NCBI GenBank assembly: GCA_037135095.1
Contig: JBAXKZ010000001.1
Span: 74,220 to 138,219 of the forward strand
Direction: 5' to 3'
Length of the DNA stretch: 64,000 nucleotides
DNA from: CAIMZW01 sp037135095
Lineage (GTDB): Bacteria > Actinomycetota > Actinomycetes > Nanopelagicales > Nanopelagicaceae
Positions 35,172-43,457 of this stretch are shown in pieces (position 1 is the stretch's first letter; each line of letters begins with the position of its first letter). The position numbers were made by a program, and so were the translations under genes. The notes beneath the pieces are model-generated. The model saw only the letters and a list, made by a program, of their open reading frames with translations, searched no databases and was not told the origin of the DNA.

Positions 35172-35856
35172 TTAGGGAAATACTTTCGATCGCGATCTTC
35201 TGCTTTGGCGTGCCATCAGAACTGCCATCGATTACTCCGGCTGCAGCAATCGCTTTAACAATATCCAGGCCCTTAGTTATCTGACCCCAAATCGTGTAAC
35301 TGGGTGGCAATGTCGTATTGGCATAGACCAAGAAGAATTGGCTGCCATTGGTATTTGGACCAGCGTTGGCCATGGCAACTGTTCCGGCTGGATAATTATT
35401 ATTCACCGAGGCCGGCATGGCAGTTGGCTCGTCTGGGATATAGAACGTGGGACCTCCGCTGCCAGAGGCAGTTGGATCGCCACACTGCAAAACATAAATC
35501 CCTTTAGTCGTTAACCGATGACAGAGCGATTGATCGTAATAACCGCTATTGGCCAACATATAAATGGCGTTAACGGTAAGTGGCGCTTTGGAAGCGTTAG
35601 TCAAAATCGAGATCTCGCCACAGTTAGTATTCAAAGTTAGGGTGCTACTTCGGATCATCATCATTCGCTTTGGCATCATTGGAGCGCCAACTTGCTTGGG
35701 TAGGTGAGCAGCTGCCGTCGTCGTATGACAAACGATTTTCACTGCCTTTGGTTTGACTGGCGTAGTTGTTGTCTTGCGCTCGGTCGCCTGCGAAGTTGTA
35801 ATCAGAAATGGAAAACTCAGAATCACGATGATCGCAACCGCTGCTTTCCGCTTCAT
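35161..35856 (-). CDS. Exported cyclophilin-type peptidyl-prolyl isomerase
   Basis: 231 residues from ATG 35856 (GGGAG six bases upstream; an ATG at 35868 overlaps the guaA stop). N-terminal signal or anchor (about 5-25), then a Thr/Lys-rich and Met-rich linker (PMMPKRMMM near 55-65) and a cyclophilin domain. The catalytic arginine is in CHRLT (usually FHRVI), followed by CGDPTASGSGGP, MANAGPNTNGSQFF and a C-terminal strand. It should catalyse proline isomerisation in exported proteins. The altered residue next to the catalytic arginine and the linker are unusual. Confidence 0.88.
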   Translation of the reverse strand: MKRKAAVAIIVILSFPFLITTSQATERKTTTTPVKPKAVKIVCHTTTAAAHLPKQVGAPMMPKRMMMIRSSTLTLNTNCGEISILTNASKAPLTVNAIYMLANSGYYDQSLCHRLTTKGIYVLQCGDPTASGSGGPTFYIPDEPTAMPASVNNNYPAGTVAMANAGPNTNGSQFFLVYANTTLPPSYTIWGQITKGLDIVKAIAAAGVIDGSSDGTPKQKIAIESISLSTK

Positions 35857-35858
35857 CT

Positions 35859-37409
35859 CTACTCCCATTCAATAGTTCCCGGTGGTTTGGAAGTGATATC
35901 CAAAACAACTCGGTTTACTTCTCGGACCTCATTGGTAATTCGGGTAGAGATTTTCTCTAACACCTCGTACGGAATGCGGCTCCAATCAGCAGTCATAGCA
36001 TCTTCAGATGAGACCGGCCTGAGAACAATTGGATGACCATAAGTTCGGCCATCGCCCTGGACTCCAACACTGCGCACATCAGCAAGCAAAACTACGGGAC
36101 ATTGCCAAATTACGCGGTCCAACTGCGCTAATTTTAATTCCTCTCGGGCGATGGAATCAGCTTTTCGCAAGATTGTAAGTCGATTCTCAGTAACTTCCCC
36201 GACTATTCGAATCGCCAAGCCTGGGCCAGGGAAGGGCTGACGCATCACAATCTCTTCTGGCAGTCCAAGTTCTAAACCGGCTTCGCGTACCTCATCTTTA
36301 AATAACGAACGTAACGGCTCGATCAAGGTGAATTGCAGGTCGTCGGGCAGGCCACCAACATTGTGGTGTGACTTTATATTCGCCGTTCCGGTGCCACCAC
36401 CTGACTCAACCACATCTGGATAAAGCGTTCCTTGAACCAAGAAATCAATGCCTTCGTGCTCGGAAATTTCGCGCGCAGCTGCCTCAAAGGCGCGGATGAA
36501 TTCGGCACCAATAATCTTTCGCTTTTGCTCTGGATCTGTTACGCCAGCCAATTTTTCCATGAATCGCTCGCGCGCATCCACAACTTTTAGCGCAACGCCG
36601 GTTGCATCAACAAAGTCACGTTCGACCTGCTCGGCTTCACCTTCGCGAAGAAGACCGTGGTCGACAAAAACGCAAGTCAATTGCGAGCCGATTGCCTTCT
36701 GAACTATTGCGGCTGCGACCGCCGAATCAACGCCACCCGATAGCCCACAAAGTACATGGCGATCTCCAACCAGGGCCTTGATTTTTGCCACTTCAGTAGC
36801 AACAATATTTTCGGAATTCCAAGTTGGCTTACAACCCACAATATCAATTAGCCAACGACGTAAGATCTCCTGACCATTTTCTGAGTGGAGTACCTCTGGA
36901 TGGAATTGCACTCCGGCAAGCTTTGCGTTGGCATTTTCAAATGCAATGATTGAAGTGCTGGCAGTTGCTGCGATGGCAACAAAGCCGCTGGGTACTGCTG
37001 TGACGCTGTCGCCGTGGCTCATCCAAACGTTAAATGTTTCAGTTAAACCGTTGAGCAATATTGAGTCATTGCGGTGAGCCAACCCAGTGCGGCCAAATTC
37101 GGATTTACCAGTTTCGGTTACAACACCGCCAAGTGCAGCGGCCATGACTTGGAAACCGTAACAAATTCCAAAAATTGGAATTCCGAGCTTAAAGATCTCG
37201 GCATCAAAAGTAGGTGCGCCGGCTGCGTAAACGCTCGCTGGGCCACCCGAAAGAATTATCGCACTTGGCCTTCGCTTTGCTACTTCAGCGGCAGAAATAG
37301 TTGAGGGAACAATTTCGGAGTAGACCTGTGCTTGCCGAACTCGTCGCGCAATCAACTGCGCGTACTGAGCTCCAAAATCAACTACTAGAACTAGTTCCGG
37401 ATCAAGCAC
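35859..37409 (-). CDS. guaA: GMP synthase (glutamine-hydrolysing)
   Basis: XMP to GMP using glutamine and ATP. 516 residues: class I glutaminase (1-195) with nucleophile in GICYGFQ and GVQFHPEV; ATP pyrophosphatase (about 200-395) with P-loop LSGGVDSAVAAA; dimerisation domain with PFPGPGLAIR and the ending KPPGTIEWE. The GTG start at 37409 overlaps the guaB3 stop by eight bases. Operon order guaB, guaB3, guaA. Confidence 0.97.
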   Translation of the reverse strand: MLDPELVLVVDFGAQYAQLIARRVRQAQVYSEIVPSTISAAEVAKRRPSAIILSGGPASVYAAGAPTFDAEIFKLGIPIFGICYGFQVMAAALGGVVTETGKSEFGRTGLAHRNDSILLNGLTETFNVWMSHGDSVTAVPSGFVAIAATASTSIIAFENANAKLAGVQFHPEVLHSENGQEILRRWLIDIVGCKPTWNSENIVATEVAKIKALVGDRHVLCGLSGGVDSAVAAAIVQKAIGSQLTCVFVDHGLLREGEAEQVERDFVDATGVALKVVDARERFMEKLAGVTDPEQKRKIIGAEFIRAFEAAAREISEHEGIDFLVQGTLYPDVVESGGGTGTANIKSHHNVGGLPDDLQFTLIEPLRSLFKDEVREAGLELGLPEEIVMRQPFPGPGLAIRIVGEVTENRLTILRKADSIAREELKLAQLDRVIWQCPVVLLADVRSVGVQGDGRTYGHPIVLRPVSSEDAMTADWSRIPYEVLEKISTRITNEVREVNRVVLDITSKPPGTIEWE

Positions 37410-38514
37410 GATGAATAACGACTTCTACCCGCTGGAATTCTTTGAGATCGGAATAACCTGAAGTTGCCATTCCCCGACGTAGCGCGCCAAAGAGATTCAT
37501 CGAACCATCGGCTGTGTGAGATGGGCCGGTAAGAATTTCTTGGAGCGTTCCAACAGTGCCGACATGGACTCTGTCACCACGTGGAAGTTCAGAGTGATGA
37601 GCTTCAGAACCCCAATGCCAACCTTTACCTGGTGCTTCAATGGCACGGGCAAGCGGTGACCCCATCATTACGGCATCAGCACCACATGCAATTGCTTTCG
37701 CGATATCTCCGCTGCGACCAACGGAACCATCAGCGATAACGTGAACATACCGGCCACCGGACTCATCCATATAGTCGCGGCGGGCCGAAGCGACTTCAGC
37801 CACAGCAGAAGCCATTGGAACTGCAATTCCTAAAACGGTACGGGTTGTGTGGGCAGCGCCGCCACCAAAACCAACCAGCACGCCCGCAGCGCCTGCTCTC
37901 ATTAAGTGAAGCGCTCCAGTACCCGTGGCACAGCCACCAACGATTACCGGCACATCAAGTTCGTAGATAAATTTCTTCAGGTTTAGAGGTGCATTCTTAG
38001 TTGCGACATGTTCGGCGCTAACAGTGGTTCCGCGAATTACAAATAGGTCTACACCGGCATCAACCACGACTTTGTGAAGCTCGGCAGTTCGTTGTGGCGA
38101 AAGTGCGGCGGCAACTGTTACACCGGCGGCTCGGATTTCAGCGATTCGTTCTTTGATCAACTCTGGAATAATTGGTGCGGCATAAAGCTCCTGCATTCGA
38201 CGGATCGCCTGCTCTTGTGGCAATGAGGCGATTTCACCTAATTGAATCCTGGGATTTTCATGGCGGGTCCAAAGGCCCTCTAAATTAAGGACACCAAGGC
38301 CACCTAATTTTCCAATGGCAATCGCTGTCTCTGGTGAAACAACCGAATCCATTGGCGCCGCCATCATCGGTAGCGCGAACTTATAGGCATCGATCTGCCA
38401 GTTAATTGAAACTTCTTCGGGGTCGCGGGTACGACGACTGGGCACGATGGCAATATCGTCAAAGGAATAAGCAATTCGCGCGCGCTTTCCGGGGCCGATC
38501 TCGATTTCATTCAT
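37402..38514 (-). CDS. guaB3: GuaB3 family IMP dehydrogenase-related protein
   Basis: 370-residue beta-barrel protein of the IMP dehydrogenase/GMP reductase superfamily without CBS domains, from N-terminus SFDDIAIVPSRRT. It lacks the catalytic-cysteine loop consensus GxGSxCxT of true IMP dehydrogenase; the corresponding region reads VGFGGGAAHTTRTV. It keeps the nucleotide barrel elements VIADGSVGRSGDIAKAI and MMGSPLARA. Adjacent guaB-guaB3 pairs are typical of actinobacteria; the GuaB3 reaction there is not settled, so I give no specific activity. Confidence 0.88.
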   Translation of the reverse strand: MNEIEIGPGKRARIAYSFDDIAIVPSRRTRDPEEVSINWQIDAYKFALPMMAAPMDSVVSPETAIAIGKLGGLGVLNLEGLWTRHENPRIQLGEIASLPQEQAIRRMQELYAAPIIPELIKERIAEIRAAGVTVAAALSPQRTAELHKVVVDAGVDLFVIRGTTVSAEHVATKNAPLNLKKFIYELDVPVIVGGCATGTGALHLMRAGAAGVLVGFGGGAAHTTRTVLGIAVPMASAVAEVASARRDYMDESGGRYVHVIADGSVGRSGDIAKAIACGADAVMMGSPLARAIEAPGKGWHWGSEAHHSELPRGDRVHVGTVGTLQEILTGPSHTADGSMNLFGALRRGMATSGYSDLKEFQRVEVVIHRA

Positions 38515-38523
38515 GGCTAGTTC

Positions 38524-39642
38524 TCATCCCTTACGACTGTAATTAGGAGCGTCGGCAATATCCAAAATGTCATGAGGGTGGCTTTCTTGAAGTCCGGCCG
38601 AGGTGATTTGAATCAATTGACCATTGCGTTGTAAGTCGTTGATCGTTGCCGCACCGGCATATCCCATTCCGGATCGCAAACCGCCTACTAGCTGATGAAC
38701 AACAACAGCCACAGATCCTCGATATGCAACCTTGCCCTCAATTCCTTCGGGCACTAACTTATCTTCAGAGAGCACGTCATCTTGCATGTAACGATCTTTG
38801 GAATACGACTTCTGCTCACCACGAGATTGCATAGCGCCAAGTGAGCCCATACCTCGGTAGGCCTTAAATTTGCGGCCATTAATTTCAACTAGTTCACCAG
38901 GGGATTCATCGCAGCCAGCCAACAGTGAACCCAACATGACGGTATCGGCGCCAGCAACGATCGCCTTGGCGATATCGCCAGAATACTGCAGGCCGCCATC
39001 TGCGATCAGTGGGATATCGGCTTTCACACAAGCTTTGTGAGCCTCCATAATGGCAGTGACTTGTGGAACTCCGACTCCTGCGACAACTCTTGTGGTGCAG
39101 ATCGAGCCTGGACCAACGCCAACTTTCACCGCGTCAACACCAGCATTTATGAGAGCTTGAGCACCGGAACGAGTTGCCACATTTCCACCAATAATTTCAA
39201 TCTGCGGAAAATCTTTTTTAATTCGAGCGATCGCATCGAGAACCGCACGGTGATGGCCGTGCGCCGTGTCCACAACTACAACGTCAACGCCGGCTTCGAT
39301 TAGCGCCGCGGCTCGAGCAAAACCATCATCGCCCACACCAACTGCCGCACCAACTAATCCAGCTCTCTTTGCTTCAATTACATGCTTAACCTGATCTTCG
39401 ATCGGAAGATTGCGATGGACGATTCCAATTCCACCAGCTTTAGCCATGGCGATCGCCATCCGCGCTTCTGTAACGGTATCCATCGCAGAGGAGATGAGTG
39501 GGACTTTGAGGGTGATCTTTCGAGTTAGGCGCGTTTCCGTCAGAACTTCGCTTGGAACTACATCAGAGGCATCGGGCAAGAGAAGCACATCATCGTAAGT
39601 AAGGCCCAGCATTGCTACCTTGTCGCGAACTCCATCTAGCAT
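38524..39642 (-). CDS. guaB: IMP dehydrogenase lacking the CBS (Bateman) domain pair
   Basis: Oxidises IMP to XMP, the committed step to GMP. Catalytic Cys182 in GPGSICTTRVV, IMP-site segments GGLQYSGDIAKA and MLGSLLAG, the mobile flap with KDRYMQ and PEGIEGKVAY are all present. The protein is 372 residues instead of about 490-530: the two CBS domains that usually follow the third barrel strand are replaced by a short link (HVIEAKRAGLVGAAVG, about 87-102). The catalytic barrel is otherwise complete. The ATG at 39642 has TAGACT six bases upstream and no Shine-Dalgarno, compatible with a leaderless transcript. In an operon with guaB3 and guaA. Confidence 0.93.
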   Translation of the reverse strand: MLDGVRDKVAMLGLTYDDVLLLPDASDVVPSEVLTETRLTRKITLKVPLISSAMDTVTEARMAIAMAKAGGIGIVHRNLPIEDQVKHVIEAKRAGLVGAAVGVGDDGFARAAALIEAGVDVVVVDTAHGHHRAVLDAIARIKKDFPQIEIIGGNVATRSGAQALINAGVDAVKVGVGPGSICTTRVVAGVGVPQVTAIMEAHKACVKADIPLIADGGLQYSGDIAKAIVAGADTVMLGSLLAGCDESPGELVEINGRKFKAYRGMGSLGAMQSRGEQKSYSKDRYMQDDVLSEDKLVPEGIEGKVAYRGSVAVVVHQLVGGLRSGMGYAGAATINDLQRNGQLIQITSAGLQESHPHDILDIADAPNYSRKG

Positions 39643-39663
39643 TGGAGAAGTCTAGTGGTCGCT

Positions 39664-40554
39664 CTAAGCGCCAACCGCCCTCGCTATCTCCTCAGCCGCC
39701 TGCTCTAGATCCACAACATAGGTTGCATCGGGGCATGAGGTGCCTTGCCACCCCGGTCCGCCCACAATAATTCTGGGCGCCGGACGAAGGGCTGGCAACT
39801 GGTGGATATATTCCAGATCGGCATTTGCCGAAAGCTGCGCCCAAAGAAATACAGCTGGCGGTGCGGATCTCTTGATCACTTCGTTAAGCGCAACCTGAGG
39901 TATCCGAGCGCCCAAAAATTGCGATTCGATCTGTCGTTCGGCAAGCGTTGCAACCAAGGCGCGGACCGCTAATGAGTGAATCTCCTCGCCGATGCATGCA
40001 ACCAAAACGGGTCGGGAATTTATCGGATTTGTTAATTCGGCAATTGGCTCTCCAAGAACCCGCTTGATAATTTCAGTTACAAAGTGCTCTGTGCCAATCC
40101 CGGAGCCATCAATCTCCCACTGCTCTCCGATACGAATTAAGAGCGGGGTTAAAACACAATTCCAAGCCTCAACAACCCCGTTAACTTTGATCTCCTCACG
40201 AATAATCGCTTCTACTATTTCGCGATTGAAAGCCTGCGAAGCCCGATAGAGAATTTCGGCTTGAGAAGAATCGACATGCGGGCAACCGGATGCGCTGCGA
40301 ACTGGCTCGGAGGGAGTTGAAATAAATCCCGCCTTTGCTCGGGCGGCAGCATCGGCTGGTGGTACACCCATAATGACCAACTTGCGCATCGCAGTTAACA
40401 AGGCCACATCGCTTGGGTTATAAAGGCGATTGGCTCCCACATCATGGGAGCTAGGACCCACCCCATAGCGCCGATCCCAAGTCCTGAGGGTCGAAGGTGC
40501 CACCCCGAGTTGGCGGGCGAGGGCTGAGACCGTCAGTGGTCCCTGGGAGTTCAT
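39664..40554 (-). CDS. MerR-type regulator with cobalamin-binding domain (CarH/LitR-like)
   Basis: 296 residues from ATG 40554 (an in-frame GTG at 40590 is possible). N-terminal MerR helix-turn-helix: VSALARQLGVAPSTLRTWDRRYG, split here at residues 9-31. A helical bundle contains Trp146-x9-Glu156-His157, the adenosylcobalamin signature of CarH. A C-terminal Rossmann-like domain has a histidine at 193 (EEIHSLAV) where CarH has the lower cobalt ligand. This predicts a cobalamin-dependent, possibly light-responsive repressor. It diverges from whiB, about 120 bases away, and lies upstream of guaB. Target and light response are inference. Confidence 0.82.
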   Translation of the reverse strand: MNSQGPLTVSALARQLGVAPSTLRTWDRRYGVGPSSHDVGANRLYNPSDVALLTAMRKLVIMGVPPADAAARAKAGFISTPSEPVRSASGCPHVDSSQAEILYRASQAFNREIVEAIIREEIKVNGVVEAWNCVLTPLLIRIGEQWEIDGSGIGTEHFVTEIIKRVLGEPIAELTNPINSRPVLVACIGEEIHSLAVRALVATLAERQIESQFLGARIPQVALNEVIKRSAPPAVFLWAQLSANADLEYIHQLPALRPAPRIIVGGPGWQGTSCPDATYVVDLEQAAEEIARAVGA

Positions 40555-40591
40555 GAGCCTATGGTCTATGAGTTCGCACCGTTGCACCACT

Positions 40592-40618
40592 TGAAATGTG
40601 AGAAATCACCCATTTTCA
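40592..40618. promoter_or_regulatory. Imperfect inverted repeat, candidate operator
   Basis: TGAAATGTGA (40592-40601), spacer GAAA, then TCACCCATTTTCA (40606-40618); the arms match with small insertions and the inner GTGA-TCAC is perfect. It sits between the divergent MerR-type gene and whiB. A direct repeat CACTTGAA occurs at 40588-40595 and 40636-40643, the second forming the whiB -35 region. Candidate site for the MerR-type protein; unproven. Confidence 0.4.
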
Positions 40619-40638
40619 CCCTGAAAGGGGGCTGGCAC

Positions 40639-40667
40639 TTGAACAACCTATGAAACGATTGTATGGT
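40639..40667 (+). promoter_or_regulatory. Promoter of whiB (leaderless configuration)
   Basis: -35 TTGAAC (40639-40644), a 17-base spacer and -10 TATGGT (40662-40667, fits TANNNT). The ATG chosen for whiB starts six bases after the -10, where transcription should begin, and no Shine-Dalgarno precedes it. This indicates a leaderless mRNA, common in actinobacteria. Confidence 0.7.
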
Positions 40668-40673
40668 TTGGCC

Positions 40674-40976
40674 ATGACCGAGATCTCCAGATTACCAAAG
40701 CCAATCGCCTCTGCTTGGGAGTGGCAACAAAGCGGTGCCTGTCGCGACCTGCCTACCGAGATGTTCTTCCATCCCGATGGCGAAAGAGGACCTCGGCGAC
40801 GAAATCGTGAGAATGCGGCGAAAGCGGTCTGCTCTTCCTGTCCCGTTATCGCGGCCTGTCGGGCTCACGCTTTGGCAGTTCAAGAGCCATATGGAATTTG
40901 GGGTGGGCTATCCGAAGATGATCGACTCTCGCTCCTGAATGTTATTGAACCAGATTCTTTTGGAACCGCCTCTTAA
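40674..40976 (+). CDS. WhiB family iron-sulfur transcriptional regulator
   Basis: 100-residue WhiB-like protein. Four cysteines that bind a 4Fe-4S cluster: C23, C53, C56, C62, with the CxxC of CSSC and the last in AAC. The GIWGG turn is at 74-78. A basic segment RRRNRE precedes the second cysteine. WhiB proteins bind sigma factor region 4 and respond to redox or nitric oxide. Start at ATG 40674 (not 40650, which lies within the promoter). Its position near guaB and groEL parallels whiB3 in Mycobacterium, but I do not assign a subclass firmly. Confidence 0.93.
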   Translation: MTEISRLPKPIASAWEWQQSGACRDLPTEMFFHPDGERGPRRRNRENAAKAVCSSCPVIAACRAHALAVQEPYGIWGGLSEDDRLSLLNVIEPDSFGTAS

Positions 40977-40980
40977 AGCT

Positions 40981-41745
40981 TTAGTTTAAGTTCTGATCCA
41001 CCATCAGCCAGGCTCGAACTCCGCCGACTATGCCAGCAGAATTTGGAACGATCACCACATCTTCGCCCAGCTGCTCAACTATCTCCGGCCGAATTCGGCG
41101 GGAATTTCCGCCACCAATATAAAGACGATCCCAGTGAAAGACCGGCCGAAGGTCAATCACCATGCTACGAATTCGGCGCGACCAAAAACTATCTCCCAAA
41201 CGCCGGCGCTCATGTTCTCCAATCCAGGTGTCGTAACTGGTGGCCCGACGGATCGGCGCGTGCGAAAGTTCGATATGTGGCGCCAACTTCCCGCCGTCAA
41301 ACATTGAAAATCCTAAGCCAGTTCCGAGCGTGACAACGATTTCGAGCCCAGAGCCAGCCACTACACCGGCGCCATGAACTTCGGCATCATTTAAGACTAA
41401 AGCTGGCTTACCAAATTGATTCCGAAGTGCTTGTGCTAAATCAAAGCCTCGCCATTGTTGAAGCAACTCTGGATCGATTCGCGTTCGCGGCCCTTTTATA
41501 TTTATGTAATGCGGCGTATGAACAACTACGCCATGTCGAATCATTCCGGGGACGCCAACAGTCACTCGATCAAAGGCCGGCAATTGATTGGCAAGTTCAA
41601 CAAATAGTTCGAGCAATCGAGCCGGCGACAACGGGTAAGGAGTTGGGAGTTGAATTGGTTGCGCATGCATCGTTCCAGCCGAATCCAGAACTGAGGCTTT
41701 GATGCTCATGCCCCCACAATCGATACAGAGCGTCATCATGGTCAT
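40981..41745 (-). CDS. ROK family sugar kinase (polyphosphate glucokinase-like)
   Basis: 254-residue ROK kinase. Phosphate loop CIDCGGMSIKAS at the N-terminus (normally DIGGT), catalytic Asp in LNDAEVHGAG, second glycine loop TLGTGLGFS, histidine in LSHAPI, and ending NSAGIVGG as in polyphosphate glucokinases of actinobacteria. It lacks the cysteine-rich zinc motif of many ROK kinases. Polyphosphate/ATP-dependent phosphorylation of glucose is likely by similarity, but the sugar is not certain. It is convergent with whiB (four bases between stops) and separated from groEL by the groEL terminator. Confidence 0.82.
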   Translation of the reverse strand: MTMMTLCIDCGGMSIKASVLDSAGTMHAQPIQLPTPYPLSPARLLELFVELANQLPAFDRVTVGVPGMIRHGVVVHTPHYINIKGPRTRIDPELLQQWRGFDLAQALRNQFGKPALVLNDAEVHGAGVVAGSGLEIVVTLGTGLGFSMFDGGKLAPHIELSHAPIRRATSYDTWIGEHERRRLGDSFWSRRIRSMVIDLRPVFHWDRLYIGGGNSRRIRPEIVEQLGEDVVIVPNSAGIVGGVRAWLMVDQNLN

Positions 41746-41756
41746 GGGACATTAAA

Positions 41757-41793
41757 GCAAAAAACCAGCCGCACGAATATCGCGCGACTGGCT
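41757..41793 (-). terminator. groEL terminator
   Basis: Minus-strand stem of 12 pairs (including G-T pairs): AGCCAGTCGCGC, loop GATATTC, GTGCGGCTGGTT, followed by TTTTTT. It lies just after the groEL stop at 41813. Confidence 0.92.
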
Positions 41794-41812
41794 TTTACAA
41801 GTGAATTTAAAA

Positions 41813-43450
41813 CTAGTGGTTGTGACCACCTGGGCCATGGCTATGACCATGTCCACCTTGCGCTTCTGGCTTCTCATCTTCTGGAGTTTCAAAGACCATT
41901 GCTTCCGTTGTAATAAACATTGCGGCAATTGAGGCGGCGTTAGCAAGCGCAGAGCGCGTTACCTTAACCGGATCAATTACACCTTGAGCAACTAGGTCGC
42001 CATAGGTGTCATCAGCCGCGTTGTATCCCTCATTGGCTTTAAGATTTCGAACCTTTGCCACGACAACATATCCTTCTTGGCCAGCATTCTCGGCGATCCA
42101 CCGAAGTGGCTCATCGCATGCTTTACGGACCAGACGGACACCAACAGCGGCATCGCCTTCGTAACCTAGGTCGCCTTCGAGAGCGGCTGCGGCGTGAACT
42201 AGTGCAGCTCCTCCTCCGACAACGATTCCTTCTTCAACTGCAGCGCGAGTTGCAGAGATGGCATCTTCAAGGCGATGCTTCTTCTCTTTTAACTCAACTT
42301 CAGTATGAGCACCAACCTTGATGACACAAACGCCACCAGCAAGTTTTGCTACTCGCTCTTGAAGTTTTTCGCGATCCCAGTCGGAATCGGTAGTTGCAAT
42401 TTCGTTACGAATTTCGCTGACGCGATTTTCTACTTCGACCTTGTCGCCAGCTCCATCAACGATTGTGGTGTTGTCCTTTGTGATGACAATCCGACGAGCG
42501 CGACCGAGCAAATCAACGGTGACCTGATCAAGCTTTAGACCAACTTCTGCGGTAATTACTTGACCACCAGTTAGCACCGCTATGTCTTGCAACATTGCTT
42601 TACGACGATCGCCAAAACCAGGGGCCTTTACGGCAGCAGATGTGAAGGTGCCACGCATGCGGTTAACAACTAGGGTTGAAAGCGCTTCGCCATCTACATC
42701 TTCAGCGATAATCAAAAGTGGCTTATTCGCTTGAGCAACCTTCTCCAAAATTGGAAGAATGTCGTTCAAGGCTGAGATTTTGCCGGCAGAGATAAGCACG
42801 TAAGCATCTTCGAGTATGGTCTCCATGCGATCTGAATCAGTCACAAAGTAAGGTGAGATGTAACCCTTATCGAATTGCATTCCTTCGGTGAAATCTAATT
42901 CCAAGCCAGTCGTGGAAGATTCTTCGACGGTGATGACGCCATCCTTGCCGACCTTGTCCATTGCTTCAGCGATTAGATCGCCAATTGCTTTGTCCTGAGC
43001 CGAAATCGTTGCGACATCTGCGATCTGAGATTTTCCGCTAACGGCGGTTGAGTTCTTGCGAAGTTCTTCGGAAATTGCCTTAACTGCTGCTTCGATACCA
43101 GCTTTGATATCCATTGGTTGTGCTCCGGCTGCCAAGTTGCGCAGACCTTCTTTAACCATGGCCTGGGCTAAAACTGTGGCAGTAGTGGTTCCATCGCCCG
43201 CAACATCATTGGTCTTCTCGGCTACTTGCTTTACAAGTTGAGCACCCATGTTTTCGGCTGGATCTGGAAGTTCAATCTCTTTTGCGATGGTGACACCATC
43301 GTTAGTGATGAGCGGGGCTCCGTAGGACTTGGCGATAACAACGTTACGGCCCTTAGGTCCAAGAGTTACTTTGACGGTGTCAGCAAGAATGTTGACTCCG
43401 CGTTCCATAGCTCGACGAGCGGTCTCATCAAAGTGCAGGCTTTTTCCCAT
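41813..43450 (-). CDS. groEL: 60 kDa chaperonin with histidine-rich C-terminus
   Basis: ATP-dependent folding chamber subunit, 545 residues. ATP site GDGTTTATVLA (near 86-96), LGPKGRNVV (near 31-39), and GGGAALVHA in the equatorial domain are intact. The last residues are His-rich (GHGHSHGPGGHNH) rather than the usual Gly-Gly-Met repeats, resembling Mycobacterium GroEL1 rather than GroEL2. It follows groES by seven bases. Expected to be heat inducible through the CIRCE element upstream of groES. Confidence 0.97.
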   Translation of the reverse strand: MGKSLHFDETARRAMERGVNILADTVKVTLGPKGRNVVIAKSYGAPLITNDGVTIAKEIELPDPAENMGAQLVKQVAEKTNDVAGDGTTTATVLAQAMVKEGLRNLAAGAQPMDIKAGIEAAVKAISEELRKNSTAVSGKSQIADVATISAQDKAIGDLIAEAMDKVGKDGVITVEESSTTGLELDFTEGMQFDKGYISPYFVTDSDRMETILEDAYVLISAGKISALNDILPILEKVAQANKPLLIIAEDVDGEALSTLVVNRMRGTFTSAAVKAPGFGDRRKAMLQDIAVLTGGQVITAEVGLKLDQVTVDLLGRARRIVITKDNTTIVDGAGDKVEVENRVSEIRNEIATTDSDWDREKLQERVAKLAGGVCVIKVGAHTEVELKEKKHRLEDAISATRAAVEEGIVVGGGAALVHAAAALEGDLGYEGDAAVGVRLVRKACDEPLRWIAENAGQEGYVVVAKVRNLKANEGYNAADDTYGDLVAQGVIDPVKVTRSALANAASIAAMFITTEAMVFETPEDEKPEAQGGHGHSHGPGGHNH

Positions 43451-43457
43451 CAGGCGA

